DNA of 64,000 bases from the NCBI RefSeq assembly GCF_900129325.1, contig NZ_FQUP01000003.1, positions 1 through 64,000 of the forward strand, written 5' to 3'. Of this stretch, positions 1-8,967 are shown piece by piece (position 1 is the stretch's first letter; the number at the start of each line of letters is the position of its first letter). The notes beneath the pieces were generated by a model, which ran no database searches, was not told the origin of the DNA, and saw only the letters and a list, made by a program, of their open reading frames with translations. A program made the translations under genes and the position numbers. Source of the DNA: Kaistia soli DSM 19436 (GTDB taxonomy: Bacteria > Pseudomonadota > Alphaproteobacteria > Rhizobiales > Kaistiaceae).

Positions 1-422
<422 letters not shown>

Positions 423-1769
423 CTATTCCGCCGCGGCCTCGAGGACGTCGCCGGTATCGTCGACGCCACGGCCGACCGACGTGTAGCTGAAACCATGGCG
501 CGCCGCGTCTTCGCGACTGTAGACGTTGCGAAGGTCGACAAGAACCGGCGTCTCCATCGCCGACTTCAGCCGGCCGAGATCGAGCGCCCGGAACTGGTCC
601 CATTCGGTCACCAACACCAGCGCATTCGCGCCGGCCGCCGCGTCATAGGGGCTCGCGGCATACGTGACGCGTTCGTCGAGAAGGGGCTTCGCCGCTTCCA
701 TGCCGACCGGGTCATGCGCCACGATCCGCGCCCCGGCATCCTGCAGGGCTTGGATGATTGCCAGCGACGGCGCCTCGCGCATGTCGTCCGTCCGCGGCTT
801 GAAGGTCAGCCCCAGCACAGCAATCAGCTTGCCGCGCACGTCGCCGCCGCAGGCCTGGATCACCTTGCGGGCCATTGCGCGCTTGCGCTGGTCGTTGATC
901 GCTACGGTCGTCTCGATCAGCCGGATCGGACTGCCGTGATCCTGCGCCGTCTTGACCAGCGCCAGCGTGTCCTTCGGGAAGCAGGAACCGCCATAGCCGG
1001 GACCGGCATGAAGGAATTTCGAGCCAATGCGGTTGTCGAGACCTATCCCGCGCGACACCGCCTGCACATCCGCCCCGACCTGCTCGCAAAGATCGGCGAC
1101 CTCGTTGATGAAAGTGATCTTCATCGCGAGGAAGGCATTCGCCGCATATTTGATCAGCTCGGACGAGCGGCGAGAGGTGAAGACGATCGGCGAGTAATTG
1201 AGATACAGCGGCCTGTAGACCTCTACCATCGGCTCGCGCGCCCGTTCGTCCTCGAGGCCCACGACGATTCGGTCCGGCTTCTTGAAGTCGGCGATCGCCG
1301 CGCCTTCGCGCAGGAATTCCGGGTTTGAAACCACCGCGACATCGGCCGCAGGGTTGGTCTCGCGGATGATTCGCTCCACTTCATCGCCCGTCCCCACCGG
1401 GACGGTCGACTTTGTGACGACGACAGTGAAGCCCGTGACCGCAGCGGCGATCTCGCGTGCCACCGCATATACATAGGAAAGGTCGGCATGGCCATCGCCG
1501 CGCCGCGACGGCGTCCCGACTGCGATGAACACAACATCGGCGTCGCCGACCGGACCGGCAAACTCGGTCGTGAACGACAGCCGACCCGCTTTCACGTTCT
1601 CTGCAACAAGTTCGTCGAGTCCCGGCTCGTAGATCGGGATCTGACCCTGCTCGAGTGCCGCGATCTTTTTCACATCCTTGTCGATGCAGACCACGCTGTG
1701 GCCGAAATCGGCAAAGCAGGCTCCCGAGACGAGGCCAACATAGCCAGAACCAATCATCGCAATTTTCAC
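423..1769 (-). CDS. ugd: UDP-glucose 6-dehydrogenase
   Basis: A 448-residue protein that oxidises UDP-glucose to UDP-glucuronate with two NAD+, feeding exopolysaccharide, capsule or glycolipid synthesis in the cytosol. The N-terminal Rossmann fold starts at once (MKIAMIGSGYVGLVSGACFA), so the ATG start is secure. The central domain carries GPGYGGSCFPKD with the catalytic Cys263. The C-terminal UDP-binding domain contains GLTFKPRTDDMREAPS. Length and motif order match the UDPGDH/Ugd family. The gene is followed downstream on the same strand by gmd, so both may serve the same surface polymer. Its own upstream region carries a duplicated operator-like repeat at 1865-1905. Confidence 0.96.
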   Translation of the reverse strand: MKIAMIGSGYVGLVSGACFADFGHSVVCIDKDVKKIAALEQGQIPIYEPGLDELVAENVKAGRLSFTTEFAGPVGDADVVFIAVGTPSRRGDGHADLSYVYAVAREIAAAVTGFTVVVTKSTVPVGTGDEVERIIRETNPAADVAVVSNPEFLREGAAIADFKKPDRIVVGLEDERAREPMVEVYRPLYLNYSPIVFTSRRSSELIKYAANAFLAMKITFINEVADLCEQVGADVQAVSRGIGLDNRIGSKFLHAGPGYGGSCFPKDTLALVKTAQDHGSPIRLIETTVAINDQRKRAMARKVIQACGGDVRGKLIAVLGLTFKPRTDDMREAPSLAIIQALQDAGARIVAHDPVGMEAAKPLLDERVTYAASPYDAAAGANALVLVTEWDQFRALDLGRLKSAMETPVLVDLRNVYSREDAARHGFSYTSVGRGVDDTGDVLEAAAE

Positions 1770-2144
1770 GGGCGCACCACGCTGCTGTTCATGGGAGGCC
1801 TAAATTCAAGTTGCAGATTGCCGTTTCTGACCGACGTCTGCGGCTCAATATCTACAATGACGCCGGATGATAGTGCAATGCAAAGCTGGATGATAGTGCA
1901 ATGCATAACACTCTATCGCGCTGCACAATTTTTGCCGCTGCGCCCATTTTTCCCATGCCAAATGGACGAACACGCGGGTAGAGCGGTCGGAAAGGCGCCA
2001 TGCCGACAAGCCGAGCGCGGTATGTCGCTGCGGCCGAAAGCGGTCGGTTGGAGAATGTGACGCCCTTCGGGCATAGGTTGCGAGCCTCCCGCCGGCCTGA
2101 TCGGCCCAGACGCCGCAATGAGCGCGATGAGACTCAATCCGGGC
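1770..2144. other. intergenic region upstream of ugd
   Basis: A 375-bp stretch between ugd and the helicase gene, both on the minus strand. Short open frames here have no recognisable protein character and none is called. The half nearest ugd is AT-rich and holds the tandem 18-bp repeat at 1865-1905. A GCCC-TTC-GGGC mini-hairpin lies near 2062-2072, downstream of the helicase stop. Confidence 0.5.
1865..1905. repeat. tandem 18-bp direct repeat, putative operator of ugd
   Basis: GGATGATAGTGCAATGCA occurs identically at 1865-1882 and 1888-1905. The period is 23 bp, close to two turns of the helix, so two protein units could bind on the same face. It sits about 95 to 135 bp upstream of the ugd start codon in a locally AT-rich segment. 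A third, partial match (GCTGCACAA) follows near 1919. This suggests a regulator binding site; the regulator is unknown. Confidence 0.5.
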
Positions 2145-3968
2145 TTATGAGCGCTGCTTCTTGTTGGCCCAATGGGGCTTGCCGGCACCACCCGGACGCG
2201 AGCGGTTCGACTTCGGGGCCGGCCGCGCCGCGGCCGGCGCCTCAGCCGGCTCGATACGGATCTCTTCCTCGCCGCCACGACGAATCGCGATAGCAAATCG
2301 TTCCGCCGCCTCGGCGGTGATCTCGAATTTGCTGTCGCGCTCAAAAATCTTGATCGCGCCGATCTCGTTCTTTGTAACGTGGCCGCGCCGGCAGATCAGC
2401 GGCAGCAGCCATTTCGGATCGGCGTTCTTGGTCTTGCCGACCGAAAGGCGGAACCAGACCATGGGCTTGTCGGAATTGCTGAACGGGCGTTCCGAGACGC
2501 TTCCCGCGTCGTCGCGCGGGGAATCACGGAAGGGGCGCTCGCCGCCCTTACCGTCTTCGCGCTCGCGACGCTGCGGTCGCTCGCGGGCATCGTTGCGACC
2601 AGCGCGGGCCGGGCGTTCGTCCGACGACGGACCGGGATCGAAGAGCTCCTCGGGCTCGGGAAGGCGTGTGCGATGCAGACGGATCAGAGCCGCGGCCACG
2701 GCCTCGGCGCCGATGCGCTCGATCAGGGTCTGCACGATCGGCAGTTCGTCGGCCGTCGGCGCCTCCGTCGAAACGAAACTCTCGATCAGACGCTCGCGGT
2801 CCTTGGCGCGGATTTCGTCAGCTGAAGGGGCGGATGTCCAATAGGCATCGACGCCGGCACCCTTGATGAGGCGGATCGCCTTGCTGCGCGCCGTGTAGGG
2901 AACGAGCAGGGCGCTGATACCCTTGCGACCGGCGCGGCCGGTGCGGCCGCTGCGATGCAGCATTACCGCCGGGCCGGTCGGCAGATCCGCATGAATAACG
3001 AGGCCGAGATCCGGCAGGTCGAGGCCACGTGCGGCGACGTCGGTGGCGACACAGACGCGGGCGCGGCCATCGCGAAGTGCTTGTAGCGCCTGCATGCGCT
3101 CGCCCTGGCTCAGTTCGCCTGAGAGCGCCACGGCGGCAAAGCCGCGCTCGACAAGGGCGGCATGGAGATGGCGGACCGCCTCGCGCGTCGAGCAGAAGAC
3201 GAGCGTCGCGCCGACGTCGAAATAGCGGAGCGTGTTGACCACAGCCATTTCGATCTCGTTCGGCGCCACGCGAAGCGCGCGATATTCGATATCTCCATGC
3301 GGCTGGTTCTGCACGATCGTATCGATCCGCATGGCATCGCGCTGATATTGGCGTGCGAGACGGACGATTTCGCGCGGCAGCGTCGCGGAGAACAGCAGCG
3401 TGCGTCGCTCCTTCGGCGCGGCGTCGAGGATCAGTTCGAGATCTTCGCGAAAGCCGAGATCGAGCATCTCATCGGCCTCGTCCAGCACCACGACCTTCAG
3501 TGCCGAAATATCGAGGCGGCCGCGCTCCAGATGGTCGCGCAGGCGGCCAGGCGTCCCGACGACGATATGGGCGCCATCGGCCAGAGCGCGCTGTTCGCGC
3601 CGGATGTCCATGCCGCCGACGCAGGTGGCGATACGCGCGCCAGTCGCAGCGTAGAGCCAGGCCAGTTCCGCCTGCACCTGCTGGGCCAGCTCGCGGGTCG
3701 GTGCGATGATGAGGGCGAGCGGCAGCTCAGCCCGGTCGAATCGCGTGGCTTCGCCGAGAATGGTCGTCGCCATGGTCAGACCATAGGCCACCGTCTTGCC
3801 GGACCCGGTCTGGGCCGAGACGAGCAGGTCGCTCTCGCCGACTTCCGTGCCGACAACGGCCGATTGGACAGCGGTCAGGCTCGTATAGCCCCGCTCGGCG
3901 AGCGCCGCGGCGAGGGCGGGATGGCGGATAATCGGAGCGGTGACGGCAGATGCGGCTTCAGAAGTCAT
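2145..3968 (-). CDS. DEAD-box ATP-dependent RNA helicase with DbpA RNA-binding domain
   Basis: A 607-residue SF2 helicase from the ATG at 3966-3968; a TTG ten codons upstream is in frame but less likely. Residues 52-59 are motif I (AQTGSGKT), 163-166 the DEAD box, 194-196 SAT, and 338-347 motif VI (HRSGRTGRAG). A basic, Arg/Glu-rich linker follows. Residues about 510-585 then form a DbpA-type RNA-binding domain (WFRLSVGKTKNADPKWLLPLI), the domain that targets DbpA/CsdA relatives to structured rRNA. The tail is basic. The likely role is ribosome assembly or RNA remodelling, especially under stress. It stands alone on the minus strand. Exact orthology to dbpA or deaD cannot be decided by reading. 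Confidence 0.93.
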   Translation of the reverse strand: MTSEAASAVTAPIIRHPALAAALAERGYTSLTAVQSAVVGTEVGESDLLVSAQTGSGKTVAYGLTMATTILGEATRFDRAELPLALIIAPTRELAQQVQAELAWLYAATGARIATCVGGMDIRREQRALADGAHIVVGTPGRLRDHLERGRLDISALKVVVLDEADEMLDLGFREDLELILDAAPKERRTLLFSATLPREIVRLARQYQRDAMRIDTIVQNQPHGDIEYRALRVAPNEIEMAVVNTLRYFDVGATLVFCSTREAVRHLHAALVERGFAAVALSGELSQGERMQALQALRDGRARVCVATDVAARGLDLPDLGLVIHADLPTGPAVMLHRSGRTGRAGRKGISALLVPYTARSKAIRLIKGAGVDAYWTSAPSADEIRAKDRERLIESFVSTEAPTADELPIVQTLIERIGAEAVAAALIRLHRTRLPEPEELFDPGPSSDERPARAGRNDARERPQRREREDGKGGERPFRDSPRDDAGSVSERPFSNSDKPMVWFRLSVGKTKNADPKWLLPLICRRGHVTKNEIGAIKIFERDSKFEITAEAAERFAIAIRRGGEEEIRIEPAEAPAAARPAPKSNRSRPGGAGKPHWANKKQRS

Positions 3969-4166
3969 GGCGGATATGAAGGCTTTCGGATCGAGCAACC
4001 GGTGCCGGACGCCCCTGCGCCCGAGCCCGGACGGCGTCCGGTGGGTTCGTCATAGTGCGATGCGGCAGCGCAGTCCATCGTCGTGAGTGGCCCGCCGGTT
4101 CGGAAACGCCGCGTTAATCGTCTTCGTCCATGATCCACTTACCATGTTGCATCGCATCGACACCCC

Positions 4167-4505
4167 ATGATGACCACGCGCCAGCGCCGCAATTCCCACT
4201 ATAGCAAGCTGCTGCTGCCCCTGGGGGCAATCGCGGTGATGGCCTATTTCGGCTATCACTCGTTCAATGGCGACTATGGCATCTGGTCTCGCGACCGCAT
4301 GCGCCGCGAGGCGATCGGACTCGAGGCGGAACTCGCGAGCCTCAAGGCCGAGCGGCTCGCCTTGCAGGAGCGGGCCAAGCTCCTTCGCCCGGAAAGTCTC
4401 GATCCCGACATGATCGACGAGCGGGCGCGGCGTAATCTCAATGTGCTTAAGTCGGACGAGCTCGTGATTGATCTTGCTGCGGCGCGGCAGGCCAAGGCAC
4501 AGTGA
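4167..4505 (+). CDS. septum formation initiator family protein (FtsB/DivIC-like)
   Basis: A 112-residue inner-membrane protein with a short basic N-terminus, one transmembrane segment at about residues 14-31 (KLLLPLGAIAVMAYFGYHSF) and a periplasmic coiled coil at about 40-75 (EAELASLKAERLALQERAKLL). It ends in the DPDMIDERARRNLNV motif typical of the FtsB/DivIC family. Such proteins pair with FtsL and FtsQ in the divisome. The position directly before pdhA is usual in Rhizobiales. Two ATGs stand in tandem at 4167 and 4170 and either could start it. The call is at family level. Confidence 0.88.
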   Translation: MMTTRQRRNSHYSKLLLPLGAIAVMAYFGYHSFNGDYGIWSRDRMRREAIGLEAELASLKAERLALQERAKLLRPESLDPDMIDERARRNLNVLKSDELVIDLAAARQAKAQ

Positions 4506-4577
4506 ATTCTGCGCTGCGAGACGATTAACCGAAAATCAGTTCATACGACATTTAGGCAACGAAGTCATGTAGTTGGC

Positions 4578-4601
4578 GCATGGCTCCGATGCTTGCCATG
4601 C
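4578..4601. promoter_or_regulatory. inverted repeat upstream of pdhA
   Basis: GCATGGC at 4578-4584 is mirrored perfectly by GCCATGC at 4595-4601 with a 10-base spacer. It lies about 75 bp before the pdhA start in the 169-bp ftsB-pdhA gap. The spacing suits a dimeric regulator better than a terminator, and no T run follows. It is a candidate operator of the pyruvate dehydrogenase operon. Confidence 0.35.
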
Positions 4602-4674
4602 ATCTTGGATTGCGTGCGGCCTTCGGATAACGTCTGGCCCATTAAGTTTGGGAAACGCTCCGGAGACGTAAGGT

Positions 4675-5757
4675 ATGGCCGTAGCCAAATCGCAGGTCAG
4701 CAGCAAGGCTGCGACGACCGACGGACGCAAGCCGGCGGCGAGGGCAGCTAAAGCTGCAAGCGCGCGCACGGCTGGCGCCAAGCCGTCGATCGCCGAATTC
4801 TCGCGCGACGAGGAACTCGCCGCCTATCGCGAGATGCTGCTGATCCGCCGATTCGAGGAGAAGGCCGGCCAGATGTACGGCATGGGCCTCATCCATGGGT
4901 TCTGCCATCTTTATATCGGCCAGGAGGCGGTCGTGGTGGGCATGCAGATGGCCATCCGCACCGGCGAAGACCAGGTGATCACGGGTTACCGTGATCATGG
5001 CCACATGCTGGCGACCGGCATGGACGCCAAGGGCGTGATGGCCGAGCTGACCGGACGGCGCGACGGCTATTCGCGCGGCAAGGGCGGCTCGATGCACATG
5101 TTTTCCATCGAGAAGCAGTTCTTCGGCGGTCACGGCATCGTCGGTGCGCAGGTCTCGCTCGGAACTGGCCTTGCCTTTGCCAATCGCTATCGCAAGAACG
5201 ACCGCGTCTCGCTGACCTATTTCGGCGACGGCGCCGCCAACCAGGGCCAGGTTTACGAGAGTTTCAACATGGCCGAGCTGTGGAAGTTGCCGGTCATCTA
5301 TATCATCGAGAACAATCGCTACGCGATGGGCACCTCGGTCAGCCGCTCTTCGGCGCAGACCGATTTCTCGAAGCGCGGGCTTTCCTTCAACATCCCCGGC
5401 GAGCAGGTCGATGGCATGGATGTGCGCGCTGTGCGCGCCGCCGGCGAGCGGGCTGTGGAATGGTGCCGCGCGGGCAAGGGTCCCTACATCCTCGAGATGC
5501 AGACCTATCGCTATCGCGGCCACTCGATGTCCGATCCGGCCAAGTACCGGTCTAAGGACGAAGTGCAGAAGATGCGCACCGAGCACGATCCGATCGAGCA
5601 GGTGCGCCTGCGCCTGATCGACAAGGGCTGGGCGAGCGAGGACGATCTCAAGAAGGTCGATGCCGAGGTGCGCGATATCGTCAATGAAGCGGCGGATTTC
5701 GCCCAGAACAGTCCCGAGCCGGATGCTTCCGAGCTCTGGACCGATATTCTCAAGTAG
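4675..5757 (+). CDS. pdhA: pyruvate dehydrogenase E1 component, alpha subunit
   Basis: A 360-residue alpha subunit of the heterotetrameric E1, which decarboxylates pyruvate with thiamine diphosphate and reductively acetylates lipoyl-E2. An Ala/Lys-rich extension of about 40 residues precedes the conserved core. The core has the [12 protein letters not shown] start, the ThDP motif GDG (184-186) ending in NN (213-214), and the [18 protein letters not shown] loop that corresponds to the phosphorylated loop of mitochondrial E1 alpha. A ribosome-binding GGAGACGTAAGG precedes the ATG. pdhB follows after 14 bp, so the two subunits are made from one message. The N-terminal extension is probably flexible and may help anchor E1 to the core. 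Confidence 0.97.
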   Translation: MAVAKSQVSSKAATTDGRKPAARAAKAASARTAGAKPSIAEFSRDEELAAYREMLLIRRFEEKAGQMYGMGLIHGFCHLYIGQEAVVVGMQMAIRTGEDQVITGYRDHGHMLATGMDAKGVMAELTGRRDGYSRGKGGSMHMFSIEKQFFGGHGIVGAQVSLGTGLAFANRYRKNDRVSLTYFGDGAANQGQVYESFNMAELWKLPVIYIIENNRYAMGTSVSRSSAQTDFSKRGLSFNIPGEQVDGMDVRAVRAAGERAVEWCRAGKGPYILEMQTYRYRGHSMSDPAKYRSKDEVQKMRTEHDPIEQVRLRLIDKGWASEDDLKKVDAEVRDIVNEAADFAQNSPEPDASELWTDILK

Positions 5758-5771
5758 GGCGAGGGACAGTC

Positions 5772-7178
5772 ATGCCGATCGAAATTCTGATGCCGGCGCT
5801 GTCGCCGACCATGGAGGAGGGCACGCTCTCCAAATGGCTCAAGAAGGAAGGTGACAGCGTCAAGTCCGGCGACGTCATCGCCGAAATCGAGACCGACAAG
5901 GCCACGATGGAAGTCGAGGCCATCGACGACGGCAAGATCGGCAAGCTGCTGATCCCCGAGGGCTCGCAGAACGTCAAGGTCAATACGCCGATCGCCGTTT
6001 TGCTGGCCGATGGCGAGGACGCCTCTGCCGCTTCGGCGGCCCCGGCCAAGGACGAACATGGCGTGCCCGAGGCTGCAAAGAATGGCAGCGGAGAGGCGGG
6101 CTCTGCCCCAGCCGCCAGTGCCGGCGCAGCACCCGCAGCTCCGGCTGCAATCAAGACAGAGATTGCCAACGATCCCGACATTCCCGCCGGCACCGAATTC
6201 GTCACCATGACGGTGCGAGAGGCGCTTCGCGACGCGATGGCGGAAGAGATGCGCCGCGACGCAGACGTCTTCGTCATCGGCGAGGAAGTCGCGGAATATC
6301 AGGGTGCCTACAAGATCACGCAGGGCCTGCTGCAGGAGTTCGGTGCCGATCGCGTGATCGATACGCCGATCACCGAGCATGGCTTTGCGGGCCTTGCCAC
6401 GGGCGCTGCGCTCGCCGGGTTGAAGCCGATCGTCGAGTTCATGACGTTCAATTTTGCCATGCAGGCGATCGACCAGATCATCAACTCGGCCGCAAAGACG
6501 CTCTACATGTCGGGCGGCCAGCTTGGCGCCTCGATCGTGTTCCGCGGCCCGAACGGCGCCGCCTCGCGCGTCGGCGCGCAGCACAGCCAGGACTATTCGG
6601 CCTGGTACAGCCAGATCCCGGGTCTGAAGGTCGTCGTGCCCTATACGGCCGCCGACGCCAAGGGCCTCTTGAAAGCGGCGATCCGCGATCCGAACCCGGT
6701 CGTGTTCCTCGAGAACGAAATGGTCTACGGCCATTCCTTCGAGGTGCCGAAGCTCGATGATTTCGTGCTGCCGATCGGCAAGGCGCGTATCCACAAGGCC
6801 GGCAAGGATGTCACGATCGTCTCGTTCGGCATTGGGATGAGCTATGCGATCAAGGCCGCCGAGCAACTCGCAGCCGAGGGGATCGACGCCGAGGTCATCG
6901 ATCTGCGCACGCTGCGTCCGCTCGACATCGACACGGTGATCGCCTCGGTCAAGAAGACCGGCCGCTGCGTCACTGTCGAGGAAGGTTGGCCGCAGAATTC
7001 GGTCGGCTCGGAAATCGCCTCGCAGCTCATGGAGAAGGCGTTCGACTATCTCGATGCGCCGGTGCTCAAGGTCACGGGCAAGGACGTCCCGATGCCCTAC
7101 GCCGCCAATCTCGAGAAGCTCGCGCTGCCGAATGTCGGCGAAGTGATCGCGGCGGTCAAAGCCGTCACGTATCGCTAG
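5772..7178 (+). CDS. pdhB: pyruvate dehydrogenase E1 component, beta subunit with lipoyl domain
   Basis: A 468-residue protein with two parts. Residues 1-80 are a lipoyl domain with the modified lysine at K43 in [12 protein letters not shown]. An Ala/Pro/Gly-rich linker of about 50 residues leads to the E1 beta catalytic module from about residue 135 ([17 protein letters not shown]), which ends in the transketolase C-terminal domain. Lipoylated E1 beta is a known feature of many alphaproteobacteria and puts extra swinging arms on the complex. The lipoyl domain is very close to that of the next gene, pdhC, also at DNA level. The 12-bp gap to pdhC implies co-translation. Confidence 0.97.
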   Translation: MPIEILMPALSPTMEEGTLSKWLKKEGDSVKSGDVIAEIETDKATMEVEAIDDGKIGKLLIPEGSQNVKVNTPIAVLLADGEDASAASAAPAKDEHGVPEAAKNGSGEAGSAPAASAGAAPAAPAAIKTEIANDPDIPAGTEFVTMTVREALRDAMAEEMRRDADVFVIGEEVAEYQGAYKITQGLLQEFGADRVIDTPITEHGFAGLATGAALAGLKPIVEFMTFNFAMQAIDQIINSAAKTLYMSGGQLGASIVFRGPNGAASRVGAQHSQDYSAWYSQIPGLKVVVPYTAADAKGLLKAAIRDPNPVVFLENEMVYGHSFEVPKLDDFVLPIGKARIHKAGKDVTIVSFGIGMSYAIKAAEQLAAEGIDAEVIDLRTLRPLDIDTVIASVKKTGRCVTVEEGWPQNSVGSEIASQLMEKAFDYLDAPVLKVTGKDVPMPYAANLEKLALPNVGEVIAAVKAVTYR

Positions 7179-7190
7179 GGGGAAGCGGCC

Positions 7191-8525
7191 ATGCCGATCA
7201 ATATCCTGATGCCTGCGCTTTCGCCGACCATGGAGGAGGGCAACCTCTCCAAGTGGAACGTGAAGGAAGGCGATAAGGTCAAGTCCGGTGACGTGATCGC
7301 CGAGATCGAGACCGACAAGGCGACGATGGAAGTTGAATCCATCGACGAGGGCACGGTCGGCAAGATCGTGGTTGCCGAGGGCACGCAGGGCGTGAAGGTC
7401 AACGCGCTGATCGCGGTCCTGCTCGCTGATGGCGAGGATTCGTCGGCCATCGGGCGTGCTCCGGCGCCCGAAGCGAAGGCCGAGGCCAAGCCTGAGGCCG
7501 CGCCGACGCCGGCCGCCGTTCCAGCTGCAACACCGGCTCCCGCCGCGCCAGCGGCAGCAGCGGCGCCGGCCGCTGCCGGCGACCGCGTCTTCGCCTCGCC
7601 GCTCGCCCGCCGCATCGCGAAGGAGGCCGGGCTCGACATCGCGAAGATCGCCGGCACTGGCCCGCATGGCCGCGTGATCCAGGCCGATGTCGAGGCGGCC
7701 AAGTCTGGCGCGCCGGCGAAGGCAGCCCCGACTTCGGCACCGCAAGCGGCCGCCGCGCCTGCCCCTGCTCCGGTCCCGGCTGGCGCGTCCGATGCGCAGG
7801 TGCTGAAGCTCTTCGCTGAGGGCTCCTACGATCTCGTTCCGCATGACAACATGCGCAAGACGATCGCGCGGCGCCTTTCGGAATCGAAGCAGACCGTCCC
7901 GCATTTTTACCTGACGATCGACACCGATCTCGATGCGCTGTTGGCGCTGCGCGAGCAGATCAACGGTGCCGCGCCGAAGGACAAGGACGGCAATCCAGCC
8001 TACAAGATCTCCGTCAACGACATGATCATCAAGGCGATGGCCTTGTCGCTCAAAAAGGTTCCTGCCGCCAACGCGTCCTGGACCGGCGACAACATGATCC
8101 TGCACAAGGTGGTCGATGTCGGCGTCGCCGTTTCGATCCCCGGCGGGTTGATTACGCCTATCGTCCGCAATGCCGACCAGAAGACGCTGTCCGCGATCTC
8201 GAACGAGATGAAGGACCTCGCCAAGCGTGCGCGCGATCGCAAGCTGAAGCCCGAGGAATATCAGGGCGGCACGACTGCGGTCTCCAATCTCGGCATGTTC
8301 GGTGTCAAGGACTTCGCCGCGATCATCAGCCCGCCGCATGCGACGATCCTGGCCGTCGGTGCCGGCATCCCGAAGCCGGTGGTTAAGGGTGGCGAGATCA
8401 AGATCGCGACGGTGATGTCGGTGACGCTCTCGACCGATCACCGCGTCGTCGACGGCGCGCTTGGCGCGGAATTGATGCAGGCCTTCCGCGGCTATATCGA
8501 GAAGCCGATGGGAATGCTGGTCTGA
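7191..8525 (+). CDS. pdhC: dihydrolipoamide acetyltransferase (E2 of pyruvate dehydrogenase)
   Basis: A 444-residue E2 that transfers the acetyl group from dihydrolipoyl to CoA and forms the structural core. In order it has one lipoyl domain (K43), an Ala/Pro linker, a peripheral subunit-binding domain at about 130-167 (ASPLARRIAKEAGLDIAKI), a second Ala/Pro linker, and the catalytic acyltransferase domain. The catalytic domain ends with the active-site DHRVVDG, with H417 and D421. A single lipoyl domain is fitting because E1 beta carries another. A long hairpin lies just after the stop. Confidence 0.97.
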   Translation: MPINILMPALSPTMEEGNLSKWNVKEGDKVKSGDVIAEIETDKATMEVESIDEGTVGKIVVAEGTQGVKVNALIAVLLADGEDSSAIGRAPAPEAKAEAKPEAAPTPAAVPAATPAPAAPAAAAAPAAAGDRVFASPLARRIAKEAGLDIAKIAGTGPHGRVIQADVEAAKSGAPAKAAPTSAPQAAAAPAPAPVPAGASDAQVLKLFAEGSYDLVPHDNMRKTIARRLSESKQTVPHFYLTIDTDLDALLALREQINGAAPKDKDGNPAYKISVNDMIIKAMALSLKKVPAANASWTGDNMILHKVVDVGVAVSIPGGLITPIVRNADQKTLSAISNEMKDLAKRARDRKLKPEEYQGGTTAVSNLGMFGVKDFAAIISPPHATILAVGAGIPKPVVKGGEIKIATVMSVTLSTDHRVVDGALGAELMQAFRGYIEKPMGMLV

Positions 8526-8532
8526 CCGGCCC

Positions 8533-8568
8533 GGCCGGCTGCCTTGATCCCGATCAAGGACGCCGGCC
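8533..8568 (+). terminator. two-part hairpin after pdhC
   Basis: GGCCGGC (8533-8539) pairs with GCCGGCC (8562-8568). Inside it, CCTTGATC (8542-8549) pairs with GATCAAGG (8552-8559) around a CC loop. The total is 15 base pairs with one symmetric 2-nt internal loop. It starts 8 bases after the pdhC stop. No U run follows, so it may be an attenuator or a 3'-end stabiliser rather than a full terminator. Confidence 0.5.
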
Positions 8569-8616
8569 GCCCGATCGGCAAGTGAGAGCGCGTCTGAACA
8601 CCCAAGGAGAGACGCC

Positions 8617-8853
8617 ATGGCCCATACGCCGCACGAGCTTGCCGAGGATTTCCCTGACGACCAGGACAAGATTGCCCGGCTGAAGGCCGAGGACGCGCAT
8701 TTCGCGAAGCTGGTCGAGGCCTATCACGACGTCAATCGCGCCGTGCACCGGGCCGAGACCGATGTGGAGCCGACCGACGACGCCCACATGACGGACCTGC
8801 GCAAGCGCAGGATGCAGTTGAAGGATGAGATTGCCGGACGGCTCAGGGCGTGA
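8617..8853 (+). CDS. DUF465 (YdcH-like) small protein
   Basis: A 78-residue, highly charged helical protein of the DUF465/YdcH family. It is recognised by the pattern of a helix rich in LKAEDAHFAKLVEAYHDVN, then a spacer, then LRKRRMQLKDEIAGRL. Function is unknown for the family. It has no membrane segment. An AAGGAGAG ribosome site precedes the ATG. It is set between pdhC and lpd in the same direction, so it may share their transcript, but nothing shows that it is part of the pyruvate dehydrogenase complex. Confidence 0.85.
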   Translation: MAHTPHELAEDFPDDQDKIARLKAEDAHFAKLVEAYHDVNRAVHRAETDVEPTDDAHMTDLRKRRMQLKDEIAGRLRA

Positions 8854-8967
8854 GCGGGCAGGGCGGACCTTCAGGCCCGCCCGCCTGCCGCCTCAGGCGG
8901 TCCGGACCACAACCATGACGCCGGCCCTCGCAGATGGTCCGGTGGAAGCGGCGAAGGGGATGGGCCG

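Noticed and set aside
5511-8669. A very long open frame of over 1000 codons on the minus strand opposite pdhA, pdhB and pdhC
   Set aside because: It is the mirror of strong codon bias in GC-rich genes. It has no start signal, its composition is Arg/Asp/His-rich, and it shows no domain. The plus-strand genes are certain.
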